A DNA stretch of 53,321 nt from Gnetum montanum (Eukaryota > Streptophyta > Gnetopsida > Gnetales > Gnetaceae): contig MNCI01004419.1 of NCBI GenBank assembly GCA_015680685.1, positions 43,920 to 97,240 of the forward strand, written 5' to 3'. Below, piece by piece: positions 20,111 to 31,176 of the stretch; the first letter of the stretch is position 1, and every line of letters starts with the position of its first letter. The notes beneath the pieces were generated by a model. It worked only from the letters and a program-made list of their open reading frames with translations. It did not search any database and was not told the origin of the DNA. A program made the position numbers and the translations under genes.

Positions 20111-21372
20111 AGCATGGGAGGAATGCTAGAATGGTATGATAACATTAAAACATACCTTCAACATGGTGAACTACTGTACGAGTTAACACCTGAACTAAAA
20201 TATGTATTTCGCAAGCGTGCCAGGCAATACATCATCATCGGAGATGGTACTTTATGTAGACACTCTTTTGATGGAGTATTGCTAACCTACGTTGATAATG
20301 ACCAAGAGCAAAGAATAGTTAGCGAAGTCCATGAAGGACTATGTGGAGGACACATAGCCCCATGAGCCATGGCCACTAAAATCAGACGGTTAGGGTATTA
20401 CTGGCCGTACATGGAATGATATTTCCTTACCAAGGTTAAGACATGTGACATATGCCAACGTTATGCAAATCTAATACACGTGTCACGAACTAAATTGCAT
20501 ACTACACAGATCACTTGGCCATTCCAACGATGGGGACTAGACATCATAGGCCCTATCACGCCTAAGTCTTTCGCAGGACATAGCTTCATTATAACTGCCA
20601 CTAAGTACTTCACGAAGTGGGTCAAGGCTATTCCCCTATGAAAGATTACATTTCAACAGGTTTTCCATTTTATCTTGGAAAATATGGTAACTAGGTTTGG
20701 GCTTCCCATGACTATTGTGACCAACAATGGGCTACAATTTAGTAGTACCAAAACCAAATCTTTCTATAGTAACCTTGGTATCAAGAAATATTTTTCCTCA
20801 CCTTATTACCCACAAGAAAATTATCAAGAAAAGGAAAAAAAAAGGTGGTCATCAATTTACTGAAAAGGATGCTCAGCAGCAACAAAAAATGATGGCATGA
20901 AAAAATACTCTATGTGCTATAGGCCTATCATACGACATGCAGAACAGCTACCGGTAGGACACCCTACAGCCTAGTCTATGGATCTGAAACAGTGTTGCCA
21001 CTAGAACTATAGGTTCCCTCACTGCGGATGGTCCTCTCCATGGTTATAAACGAGACTCAACACAATGAGTCTAGGATCTTGGATTTAGACTTAGTAGAGG
21101 AGAAACTCATCCAGATGCTCGATAGCATTGAAAGATATCAGGATAGGCAAAAACAAGAGTATCATCACAATCTACATCAGTGATCAATCAAGAAAGGAGA
21201 CTTAGTTCTTAAGGTCGTTTGTGAACCAATGAGAATATTATCTGCAAATTGGAAAGGCCCTTTCCTGGTCATCAATGCATATGGCAACGGAGCATTCAGG
21301 CTAGCAGATATCAATGGCAACGAACTCTTAAACCTCGTGAATCATATGTACCTGAAGCAATACCACATCTAG
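20111..21372 (+). pseudogene. pol: Element B integrase
   Basis: Zinc finger: VHEGLCGGHIAP, stop, then CDICQRYAN. Catalytic core: WGLDIIGPITPKSFAGHSF (first Asp), IVTNNGLQFSS (second Asp now Asn), and YPQENYQEKEKK (Glu kept). The C-terminal module is of GPY/F type: GPFLVINAYGNGAFRLADIN then LNLVN. Several stops and frame breaks lie between 20365 and 20675 and after 20863. Pol ends near 21372. Confidence 0.87.
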
Positions 21373-21384
21373 ACATCAGCTCGG

Positions 21385-21780
21385 CTCAAACGCAAGGTAA
21401 CAAACGTCCACTACAACGTAAACTTGGTAGTGTTATACATGTCCGCTATGATGTAAAACTAGCATTTCTTGCACGCGTCCACCACGATGCTAAATTGGCA
21501 AATTTTTCGACCATCCACCATGACGTGAAACTGGCAAGGTAAGAATATATCCGCTGAGATGTTAAACCAGCATAGACTTGTCCCTGGGTCACGACACAAA
21601 ATAGACACCCACAACATGGTCTTCTGGGACCATAAACTAGTTCCTCCGCCATCCACTACGATGTAAAACTATCATGCTTCAGTTTGCCCAGAATTTAAAT
21701 TGGGACAATGGTTTGCTGGGACTTAAAACCAGCAACAATGGTCTACTAGGACTTAAAACTAGAAGCTACCAATAGATTAC
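21385..21780. repeat. Tandem repeats downstream of pol in B
   Basis: Irregular units of 40 to 60 bp carry CCACGATGCTAAATTGGCA and CGCTATGATGTAAAACTAGC. On the minus strand they read GCTAGTTTTACATCATAGCG, the same as the array after pol in E (37375-37720). Confidence 0.75.
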
Positions 21781-22950
21781 CCATGAAGCAAGAGAGCCTG
21801 ATTATTCTTGCATGGAATCCCTACGAGATGGAATAGGCAGGTCATTGAAATAGACGTAGAGCCACTACCCTCCCAGCATCCTACTGATTTCTCAGATATG
21901 TTGAAAGGCATACTACTGACCCCTTGGAGATGCTGCTATGATGGCCACTCTGTGGTTGCAACTCCTGGGATTAGCTTCATCATTCGGAGCCCCAAGGAAA
22001 CTATGGTCACCCATAGCCTTGATGGCTTCCACCCGTTACCGCCACCAGACTCTGGCTTAGCAAATTCATCTAACTAGTTCTTTGCCCAGTCGGTTGAATA
22101 AGATGAATCTGGCTGTCGACGGCAAATTTTTGAACTGTGGCATCAACAAAAAAATCCTTGCCTCTTGCTACGGTTCCTTCTCCATGAAAAATGCTCTCCT
22201 TTTCTCTTTAGGTAGCACTTGTTTCAATAGCCTCCCTAGAGATTAGGATGATTGCTTATGCTTTTTGTTCTCTGTTATGTTTTTCAGGTTACTTGCTATG
22301 ATAACATTATTCAAGAATGCATTCACTAGGAGGGCAAGGTTTCATAGCATTTTGAGATGGCTGCTCAGAATAGCCTGGCTACTTGGGAGTGCAAACCTTT
22401 CTTTTCCCTCCATTAGACACCTTATTTCACTTTCTCCTTCCCTTATCCTTACAACTGCCTTTATCCTATCCTCCTATTTGTACAGACTGTGAGCATGCAA
22501 AAAGGCTTTTGCACATGGATACCCATTGTGTTCATGAACTGGCGTAATGCAACTTGCCTCATAGAATGCAAGTTTCCCAAAAAAAATGGGCAAAGCTAGG
22601 AAAAATGGATGAAACACAACTCATCCAGGCCATATGGACGTAACGCAACTCGCGCATGCAACCCCCTCATATATAGTACAACAATAGCATAACCTCTCAA
22701 GAAAACACCCACGAGAAGTTGTCTAAAAATATTCTTGCGAAATATTCTACTCATGCTTGAGTCTTCCCCAAACCTTCCCCCTCTGACAACTGTAAGATCC
22801 CTCCTATGCCCCTTATGCTCCAAACCTTCGCACTTCTAGGTTTGACAGCGTGACATATGAGCAACAGCTGATGAACGATGTTGGCATCTTTACCTCTATG
22901 GTGTTTTGTATTCTTTGTCAACATCTCTTGAGAAAGCCCTCCAAACATCA
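21781..22950 (+). other. 3' untranslated region of element B
   Basis: No conserved frame is visible. The sequence is mostly C/T-rich. Short open frames here have no counterpart in E and are not annotated. Confidence 0.6.
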
Positions 22951-22965
22951 ACAAAGAGGCACCAT
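22951..22965 (+). promoter_or_regulatory. Polypurine tract of element B
   Basis: ACAAAGAGGCACCAT precedes the LTR; E has ACAAACAGGGGCCAA in the same place. The B copy is decayed. Confidence 0.55.
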
Positions 22966-24197
22966 TAAAACACCATGAAATTTCGAGACCTCGATGATTC
23001 AGCAAAGTCTCAAAGTTTAGGCAAAGATTTTCACAAGTGGCACATCTCAGCAAGTTTTCATTTTTTGGCTCAGGGCCTGCTACGCTACACTACACAGCTC
23101 AGTGTAGTAGACTTCAGGAGGAATAGAAACAAGGGATTCACAGTAACAACACTTTAACTTTGCAAGCTGGCCATGATTGAAAATATTAACTTTTGGCATA
23201 TTACGCCATGTTATGCTATGCAGTGTAATGTAGCGTAAGGCAGTGTAACGCAAGCAGAAAATTGATTTAATCGCAACAACGGAGACAAAAAAATTCAAAC
23301 ATTGGCGGTCCTTATGCCACGATACGTTCCCTAGCATATTTCAGCATAACCACAGGACAATTTGTTACAAAAGCTCTAGCAAGGGAAAATTACGACATAC
23401 TACACTTTGGAGCATAGCACAATGTAACATTGCAAGCTTTAGCTATGGCACATTAGGTCAACGGTATTTTGTTTGCCTAGGACACACATCATCTAAACTA
23501 TGTTCTTCTCCTAACCCTAATCTTATAAATACCCCGGCAAACAATCCTCAAAGGGGGAGAAATGTTGGAATTTTTTTGGGGAAAAGATTAGCAAGAATTG
23601 GCCTTTTTGAAAAATTTTTGATAGTATCTCTTGGCAAAGACTAGTGAGAGAACACAAAAAGAAGAGAGTTGACAATAGAAGAGCATTGATGGTGATCGAC
23701 AAAGGCTTTTGACCAGAGACTTCAACTTAGTAGACGCTTTGCTTCGAGTTTGACTCCCTTGCACCTAGATTGGCTAGAACAAGGTAGATCGGCCTTTGCT
23801 TGTTTCATCTCTAAATAGTTTTCTTATTTCTGGCATGTGCTTCATCTCAACCGAAGCCCGCCTACAACTATTGTATTCAATGTATTTGTTTATAAGCTAA
23901 ATCCCAGATCTCAGGATTGCACATTCTCAAAATTCAATTTATTGCATCCTATTTACATAAGTTTTACAATCATTTTGCATCATTTACATTGTCCTCATTA
24001 CCCATTGAAATCATCATCTTGTGATATGATCATTACAAAATTTACTAATTAAGTAAGTCCCTGTCTGATCGACAAGACTGTTTAGAGCACCTTGGATTCA
24101 TTTTCTCTAGCATAGCCCTCGAACAGATCTGGGGTTGGAACTTTGTACACAGAATTTCACTCAGTATTTACAGTGATCGACGTTTTCCGTTATTATA
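22966..24197 (+). repeat. 3' LTR of element B
   Basis: 1232 bp, from TAAAACACC (TGAAACACC in the other elements) to CGTTATTATA. It matches the LTR of E at the start, at the TATA region (CTTATAAATACCCCGGCAAA) and near the end (CCCTGTCTGATCGACAAGAC, then GACTGTTTAGAGCACC). U3 contains GTAGCGTAA/GTGTAA repeats near 23080-23110, 23195-23250 and 23395-23450. Its right end meets the 3' flank of C's antisense gene. Confidence 0.82.
23523..23530 (+). promoter_or_regulatory. TATA box of the LTR of B
   Basis: TTATAAAT followed by ACCCC, matching TATAAATACCC in the LTRs of E and C. Confidence 0.7.
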
Positions 24198-24460
24198 GCA
24201 CTGATGGCTAGTTTAGCTTATTATTCTTGTTAAACTGGTGTAAAATTTTTTGTTGTAATTTGTTGTTTTTTGACAATGAATGGGGATATGTAATATGATC
24301 ATGATATGATGTAGTATGTTTACATTCTTATTATTTTTTGTAGCTTTAAGGAGAATGGTAGTGGTGTAGATAAATATAAAATCATAATGTGTAAAATATA
24401 AAACATGGATAAGAATGTAAACAAGGGATCTGATTTTGGTGAAATGGAAATGCACTGTGT
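24198..24460 (+). other. 3' flank of the antisense gene of C
   Basis: AT-rich sequence resembling the post-stop region of the antisense gene in A (TTTAGCATTTTAGCTCTTAA there, TAGTTTAGCTTATTATTCTT here). The coding exons of C are on the far side of B. No gene is visible. Confidence 0.45.
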
Positions 24461-24620
24461 TCTAGTTTAAGGTCATCTTGGGCCACATGCATCAGTTTAA
24501 AGTCATGAAAGACTATTGTACTTATGTTATGAAAAAGGGGAACATTTTAACTATCTTTGGGTAGTTTAACATCATTTTGGACTTGTGGTAGTTGGTATCA
24601 ACGGTTGAGTAGCTTCTTTA
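24461..24620. repeat. TAGTTTAAGGTCAT repeats of C
   Basis: Three or four copies of AGTTTAAGGTCATCTTGGGC and variants, in the same position and orientation as the arrays next to protease in A, D and E. Confidence 0.7.
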
Positions 24621-24705
24621 TTTTTTGAAGCTTGGGATCAGAAGTAGGGCATGTTGGTGTGATCCTGTATTCAGCGTCTCCTTTGCTAGTTATGTTAAAT
24701 GGTAA

Positions 24706-25555
24706 TTATGACCATGAGACGCCTGGGGGAATGACCCCTATGTCAACATGTTCTAATGTTTCCCTGTTTTGTAATGTTTCCATATCTTCTAGGAGATCAT
24801 GGTTTGGGGGTTGGTTATCACTTTGGGTTTTATCTGGTGTATTATCTTGTTTAGGCTCATCGATGGTGTCATCTTGTTTAAACTTAGGGGTAGTTTTTTC
24901 TTGTTTAGATTCATTGAATTCAACCTCTAAGCCTTGGTTTGCGCCTATGTGTGAAGAGGTGTTGGATGCAGCCACGTCACCATGTATAATAATTTTGCCA
25001 CCTTCATAAGGTAAGTGAATCTCTTGATGGATGGATGAGGATACCACTTTTAATTGGGCTAACCAAGGTCATCCCAAAATCAAGTTAAATCCTGGCATCT
25101 CATATATGACTACAAACTCGGCTGACATGGGGAACTGGTCCCCTGCTATGAAGTCCAAAGTGAGCATTCCTTTTACTATGACACGTGATCCATTGAATGA
25201 TTTTAAGAATGTTGTAGATGTTGGTTTTATCTACTCTATAAGTCGTAATTGTTCAATAATGGAGAATGGTACTACGTTTGTGGCTGCTCCATCATCAACA
25301 TGCATCCTATGTATTTTAAACTGGTTGACTTGTATGGTTATGAACATAGGTGCAATGGTGACATCTCCTATTTTTTCATCTATTTTAATGTTATCTGCAT
25401 GGAAGCCTAGCAATGTGGACCTTGATCTTTGATGTGGAGACATTATTGCATGAATGGATGGTTCAGTTGCAAGTAAATCTTCACTGACAGGGATCGATGT
25501 TAACATACGTACTAGGGCTTCGCAGTGTACTTGAGAAGTCATTATTAGGTCATGA
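24706..25555 (-). pseudogene. pro: Element C protease
   Basis: Nearly continuous. Contains LVRMLTSIPVSEDLLATEPS, KIHRMHVDDGAATNVVPFSI with the active-site DDGA, and a flap and ILG region slightly broken by stops around 25065-25230 (NLILGxxWLAQLKVVSSS), then IHQEIHLPYEGGKIIIHGDV. The C-terminal extension is Glu/Lys-rich and ends near 24620. It aligns end to end with A. Confidence 0.87.
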
Positions 25556-25559
25556 AGGC

Positions 25560-26400
25560 TTAGCGAAGTGTTCTTTTGTTTTGAGGGCCTATGTAACCTG
25601 GGTTAGGGCACTAGCCAAGTATTTGTTATTTGGTATGTTCTTTTCAGTCAATACTTGGTCCACGGGACCTAACAATTATATTTCTTGAGGAAGGATTATT
25701 GCATGGTCAACTGTAACCATTGGGTTTGGCTCCTCAGGCTTTCCTGATTTTTCAGCTTGGTTACTTGTGCTTGGCTTATTAGTCATTGGAGCCATGGGTA
25801 CAACATTTAATCAAGTGGGTTTTGGGGGCCCCAAATCATGATTTTGATGTTCTCTTTCCAAACATTCCCTAGTCAACCTGTCCACGAGGCATTCTTGCGA
25901 AGGGCGCGAGGGAACTGTTGGGGTTGAACATCTGGTTGCTTTGGGACCCGAATTATAAATGGAATAGGGCGGGTTTGCGATGGAACTATTGGAGTTTGAA
26001 CATTAGGTTTTTTAGGCATCCTGATGGAAAATAGGATTGGTCCGGATTGGGGTTTTACATCCGTGGTTGTGACAACGGGTGGTACCCAGATCACAAAGGG
26101 GATAAGTTTGGTTTGTGGGGGTACATCTGTGGTTGCCATAGCAGGCGGTACCTAGATGATGAATGGTTTTCAAGGTGTGGAGGGTGTATGTGTTGGAAAT
26201 GAGGGTTGGGGAGATAGCGTTGGCGGTGTAGGAACATAAATCATGAAGGGTTTTCTGGGTATTTCCTGTTTGTTACTGATATGTATTATGTTGATCACAT
26301 ACGAAGCCTCCTTGGTGTTAAGGGGATCCTTATACAAGTCCATAGATTGATTTTTTGGCTTTACAGGGTTAGCTTCGTCAAAGGTTATTTCACCCCTATC
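25560..26400 (-). pseudogene. Element C gag-pro linker
   Basis: The Pro-rich linker repeats FVIWVPP, FSIRMPK and FIIRVPK between stretches of Thr, Gln and Pro, like the A copy. Stops around 25690 to 25860 and at 26155 break it. Confidence 0.7.
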
Positions 26401-28440
26401 AATCATACATTGTATGTCTTGTTTCAAGGTGAAATAGTAATCAGTTCTGTGGCCATTTCTTTGATGGTATTCACAAAATCTATCTAGCCTAAAGCCTCTC
26501 AGCATGGGAGGCTCATTCGGTGTTTCCAGGGTTGGGTTTCTGACCAATTCACAATATCGGTCATGTCTTTGGGCTACCACGGGAGACAGCTACTTATGTT
26601 TAATGGCCCTGACCTTTAAAAGTTGATCTAGCAGTTGCGAAGAATTCATAGGCAACAGTGCATATTGAGTAGGTCATTTTCTCTAAAATGTGCTAGTGTG
26701 ACCCGTGTTAGCATTTTTTGTGAAGGAAGGTTCTAGTGTGGGTGCAAGAGCGGTTCTCTCATAGTTAACAGGAACAGTAGGTTGTTTCCCTTTCTGTTCC
26801 ATGTTTTTGGGTTGAGTTGCCTTCGCTACTACTGCCACTGTTTCTTTAGCCTTGTCTTTGTCTTTTTGTGTGTGTTGATTTTTAAAGGCTGAATAAGCGG
26901 GGTCATGACTATTTTGGGCTGCCTCCTCTATGTTCTTTATCTGTACAAAATCTTGACTAAAGGTGTGAGCATTTAGATAGTAAAGCCTTGACTTAATGAA
27001 GTCATTCATAGTTCCTTTAAGAATCGTGAGTAGGTATGTTTCCGGGATTGGCTCGTGAAGTTCATTAAGTGCAGCACTCAATCTCTGAATGAACTTTTGC
27101 ATAGGTTCTATAGGTGCTTGCTTCACTTGGATCAAACTGTCCAAGGTTTCTTTAGGCTTCAGGTTGTATTTAAACCTGGCAACAAACTAGTGTAACAGAT
27201 CCTCCAGAGAGGATATAGAGTTATGAGGTAAGGATCTATACCAATCTAAGACTCTTCTGATTAATGACATGGTGAACACACGTAGGATTATGTGGGGCCA
27301 AGCTTGAAACAACAAACATTCTAATCTGAATGTTACTAAGTGGGCGTTGGGGTCTCCTTCCCCATTATATTTTGTTAATTGAGGCAATGAAACTCCCTTG
27401 GGTAAAGTTAAAGGTGGCATTGATGAACTAATTGGATCATCTTGGTAGAAGTCCAATACCTTAAGCTCTTTAGTGTTAATGGTTTTGAGCCACTTTACCT
27501 CATCAGTGAGCTCTTACATCATCTTTTTGGGTTTGACCCATTCTTAGGCACTTGGTGGAGTAGTAGGTTGATTAGTTCAAGTGCTATACAAGTTAGACTA
27601 TTGCACAGTTGGTGGGAATGATGACTATTGAGTGGTTGATGATTGTACTTGAGGGACATTCATGGATGGGATTATAGCTAGTGGTATGCTGTAATGAGTG
27701 GGTTGATTTGGTTGCATGCCAATTATGGCCCATTGTTGAGTTATGATTTGTGAGGGAAAGCCCTGAACTTGTTGACTCGAAGTGGTGAAGGGTGTCCCTT
27801 GGATTTGCACTCTTGGTATATAGTAAGTAGATGTAGAAGAAGGTATCACAGATGGCATACCAATTACTTGGGGTGGGAAGGTTGCTCTTACATTAATTTG
27901 AGAGGGGGGTTGTACTCGTAGGAGAGGGGATAACGTGGTGACTAGAGGAATAATGGAGATGGATTCATTGAATTGAGTATTGGTCATAGAGAGAGTGGGA
28001 ATAAAAGTGGGTGCTTCCTATGGGGGCACATGTGCTTGAGTGCTTTTAACTACGTGAAGAGACATGGTCTCTCTCGTGAAAGGGTGAAATAACTGGTCCG
28101 CGTAAGTATGTAGACTGAGAGTATGGTATGAGTCCCCATGTCCGGATTGAGCCATGAAATTGTCTTCCTCATTTCCATTTTGAGATTCTATGATGGGTTG
28201 GCATGAGGTTTGGTTCCTTTCCATGAGGATTTGGGATAGGAGTTCATGGTGGGATTTAGTGAGTGGGATGACATCATAGGCAGTGGGAGTGAAGTCATGA
28301 CCTCCTTTGTGAATCAGCTCATAGTGTCTCTTTTCTTCTAGTTTGTTCTGGTCAATGGCCAGGTTAGCTTAGATTTTGATGCAAATAAAGTTATATTCTT
28401 CGGGCGTTAGGATGGTGAACGTGGAATCCCTACCTTGCAG
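26401..28440 (-). pseudogene. gag: Element C gag
   Basis: Gag core with LPKGVSLPQLTKYNGEGDPN, MSLIRRVLDWYRSLP, PMQKFIQRLSAALNELHEPI and LKGTMNDFIKSRLYYLNAH. The knuckle reads FCEYHQRNGHRTDYYF, the last Cys changed to Tyr. The N-terminal region has MAQSGHGDSYHTLS, aligning with A and showing that the TAA at 11818 in A replaced Gln. Stops are few (near 27190, 27515-27620, 28017). The start codon is near 28440 or lost. Confidence 0.88.
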
Positions 28441-28907
28441 TTCAACTGATGCAACAACGTGTAACTCTAAAAATCGAAAACAACATATGAATGGTGAAAT
28501 AAAGTGTGTTGCCTAAAACTAAAAGGATAAAATGCAAGTGAGTTGAACATGCAGTGTCTGACCTGTGCGACAGTGTGTGGATGCTGAGTGCAGAGTCTAG
28601 GAGGGAAAACTGAGTAGATGCTGTTAATGGTGTCTGAGAAGGAAGAAAATGATGAGAGACAGTGTGAACAATGTATGAAACTAGAATGGTTACAGGACTC
28701 TGCAGACAGCGTTAGGATTCAAGAATAGAGTGCAGGATGTTGTGGTTTAAACAACAATGCGTCTGGAGAGTCAGAAATAGCATCTAGGATTGAGAGAGAA
28801 GGGTTTAATGGACATTGGGAATAGGGCAGCGTGGTAATGTCAGCAACAAGGCAGCATGTGGACTCTAGATCTGGGATGCTGAGAAGCGGATGCAAACAAG
28901 AAAAAGG
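28441..28907 (-). other. Leader of element C
   Basis: A G/A-rich untranslated leader with weak repeats (GTGTCTGAGxA, GGCAGCGTGGTAATGTCAGC-like). No frame is conserved with the other elements. Confidence 0.55.
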
Positions 28908-28926
28908 TGTCCTTCTTCTAGTGCCA
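28908..28926 (-). promoter_or_regulatory. Primer-binding site of element C
   Basis: TGGCACTAGAAGAAGGACA on the minus strand, six bases after the LTR end. It differs from the intact A site by a few transitions. Confidence 0.78.
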
Positions 28927-29520
28927 ATTTACTATACTGTTCAAAATCGTCGGGATGAGGCTGGAATGAAACAGAAGTCAAGAGATTTATAGAAAAACAT
29001 AGTAAGACCCCACCTTCATGCGAGGGAAAGCTAGAAATAAATGAAGGCAGAGTGCCTGGAATGGTTTGCACATAGATCAAACAAGGACTTCCTCTAACGT
29101 ATGCAAATTGCGATGCATTGGGTTATACATAAAAAACAATATAAACTAAATGTATACGTATGTAAATAGGCATAAATCATTTGGATAAAGTGAAAAAACA
29201 TAGAATATGCACAAAATGAAGACTGCAAACAATTGGGGGAAAAATAAACTATTTGTATTGAAAAGAAAAGTATAAAAAAGTGCACCGGTTAGAACGCAGT
29301 TGTGAATTGGTCGCAAGGTGGACATTTAGCCCCAATGTGAAGGGTATACGGATGGTGGGGGATCACAGGTTTCTGGATCTAGTGAACAGCATGCCCTAGA
29401 TTGCAGATGCTTAGCATATCCAAGTTTATGTTATGCCCCGTGTATGAGATTTGGGTGGCCAATGTTATGAATCTTGATGTCCCAAAAATTTTCCAAACCC
29501 CGATTTAATGGAAAAATGGG

Positions 29521-29531
29521 GTATTTATAGG
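29521..29531 (-). promoter_or_regulatory. TATA box of the LTR of C
   Basis: CCTATAAATAC followed by CCC on the minus strand, in the context shared with E and B. A second TATAAAT lies 12 bp upstream. Confidence 0.7.
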
Positions 29532-29991
29532 ATTTATAAGCATGGGATCTAGATCCAAAGGAAGATCTATGGCTATAGGGTTTGAAACATGGAGATCAGG
29601 TGATGGGTGTGTGCATTGACTGGATGAACGATATGATATAATGTACAGCATACAGCATGACCAAGTGTTACGCTGGCATGTGCAATCCACAACGTAAGAG
29701 CTTGGCATGCTCAAAGAATTAACAAAAGAAAATTCACAAAATAATGCTTTGTTACAACAAAGAATTTTGTCTCTGGCCTTCTGAAACTATGGTTTGGCGT
29801 GTCCTGGCATCTTAGTGTCAGCGTCCAACATCTGGTGTGTGATCATCCAGTGTATGAAAAAAAATGATGAATTTGGAGTCGACTTTCGATATTTGAAGCC
29901 TATTCCAAGAGTGGATCTAGATGCCTAAGGTTTAGAGGGTGTTGCTTGTCAAATTTGAGCCCATTCGGAGGCTGTTTTGGCTCTTTTGTTC

Positions 29992-31171
29992 TTGGTCACG
30001 CTATGGTCACACTATGCAGCATGGCCAAAGTATGATCCCAACATGACCAAGTGTTCATGCTCTATTTTGAGATGATGTTTGGATGTTGATCCCCATTTTT
30101 GATGCTTGACTATAGCCTACTCTCGAGGATGGTCTTGTTGTTGATTTTGACTTCGTTTTGTTTCTGTTTCAAGCCTGTTTAGATTGGTCACACTATGGTT
30201 AAGTTGTGTAGTGTGACCAAAGTGTGACCCTAGAATGACCAAGTTTAAATGGCACTTTTGAAGCCCAAATCATAAATTTTTGAAGCCTTTCAACATGTAT
30301 GAGTGCTATCAGTCCTTGGGGGTTGCCCAGATGTCAAAGAAGCTCCCTAAAACTTCTTGTTTTTTCCTATTTTTGTTTGGTCATGTTGTGGTCACTCTAT
30401 GCAGCATGACCTCAGCATGACTAACTAAAAATGCATTATTTTAAGCCTAAATTTGAATTTTCAGGAGCCCATGAGCAAGTAGACTTGTGTCATGTTCCCT
30501 AGGAATGTAGTCCATGATGAAAACTTGCTCGAAACTACTTGATTTTAGCTATTTTGTGTTGGTCATGCTGTGCAGTATGACCAAAGTGTGACACCAGCAT
30601 GAACAACTGAAAATGTCATGTTTGAGGTTCAACCCTTGATTTTTTGAAACTTGTAGACATGTATAGTTGTTTCCTAGCTCTCGAGGGTAGAAACCATGTC
30701 AAAATTCTTCCTGGAGGTGCTTGAATTGAGCTATTCTAGCTTGGTCACACCGTGGTCATGCTATGCAGCGTGACTAACTAAGAATGACCTAAAACATGTG
30801 ATTTCAGGGTTGAATCTCAAAGTTTTGAAGACTGGGATGGTTCGTGTGCTTGAATCTGGTCTGTTTGGACATGATTTTGGGGCTCTAGAAGTTGGTCATG
30901 CTGTACACACATAGGTCATATGCTGGGCAGAGTGACCAAAGTGTGTGTGATCAAACTTGCATCTTTTGGGGCTAAAACTGTTGATTCTTGAGGTTGAGAC
31001 TTACTGTAATCATCTGTGGCCCACTGGGAAACCTTGCTTGCTCCATTTTGTGTCATTTCATGCTATTTTTGAGGCTCTCAAGTTTGGTCATGCTATACTC
31101 ATGTTGGATGACAGGATGACTTAGCTTGAGTCCTATCTAAAAGTGTTAGTCCAAAATCTTGTGGTGTTTCA
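29992..31171. repeat. Seven-unit tandem array of about 190 bp in U3 of C
   Basis: Each unit carries a core like TTGGTCATGCTGTGGTCATG followed by CTATGCAGCATGACC. Cores begin at 29992, 30184, 30377, 30559, 30741, 30892 and 31084, so spacing is 192, 193, 182, 182, 151 and 192 bp. The core is an imperfect inverted repeat (GGTCATGC/GCATGACC). Confidence 0.85.
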
Positions 31172-31176
31172 GATGG

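Larger units (their letters stand above)
14085..24197 (+). mobile_element. Element B, Tat/Ogre-like retrotransposon (5' half outside window)
   Basis: Plus-strand element. The visible part starts where A interrupted its antisense gene (14085) and runs through that gene (minus strand), pol (plus strand, 18060-21372), a tandem-repeat region, 3' UTR, polypurine tract and the 3' LTR ending at 24197. Its gag-pro should lie beyond the left end of A. Many stops and lost catalytic residues make it clearly older than A. On the right it abuts the 3' flank of C's antisense gene; GCACT (24198-24202) is the candidate target duplication. Confidence 0.88.
24198..31171 (-). mobile_element. Element C, Tat/Ogre-like retrotransposon (3' half outside window)
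   Basis: Minus-strand element with a 2.24-kb 5' LTR, primer-binding site, leader, gag, linker, protease and the start of the spacer to its antisense gene, where B is inserted. Pol and the 3' LTR must lie beyond B and A, outside the window. The right border TGAAACACC at 31171 is followed directly by the gag of D, reading in the opposite direction; GATGG (31172-31176) is the candidate target duplication. Confidence 0.88.
28933..31171 (-). repeat. 5' LTR of element C
   Basis: 2239 bp from TGAAACACC (31171) to GAACAGTATA (28933). It is longer than the LTRs of A, B and E because U3 holds seven units of about 190 bp (29992-31171). The TATA box is at 29521-29531. The 3' LTR is not in the window. 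Confidence 0.85.

Noticed and set aside
22265-22492. Short Leu/Ser-rich frame in the 3' UTR of B that looks like a membrane peptide
   Set aside because: Low-complexity C/T-rich sequence with no equivalent in E and no supporting context.
23549-23564. Polypurine tract AAAGGGGGAGAAA followed by TGTTGGAAT, resembling the 3' end of a Copia element
   Set aside because: Sequence on both sides aligns with the LTR of E (TATAAATACCC before it; the CCCTGTCTGATCGACAAGAC block after it), so it lies within the LTR of B.
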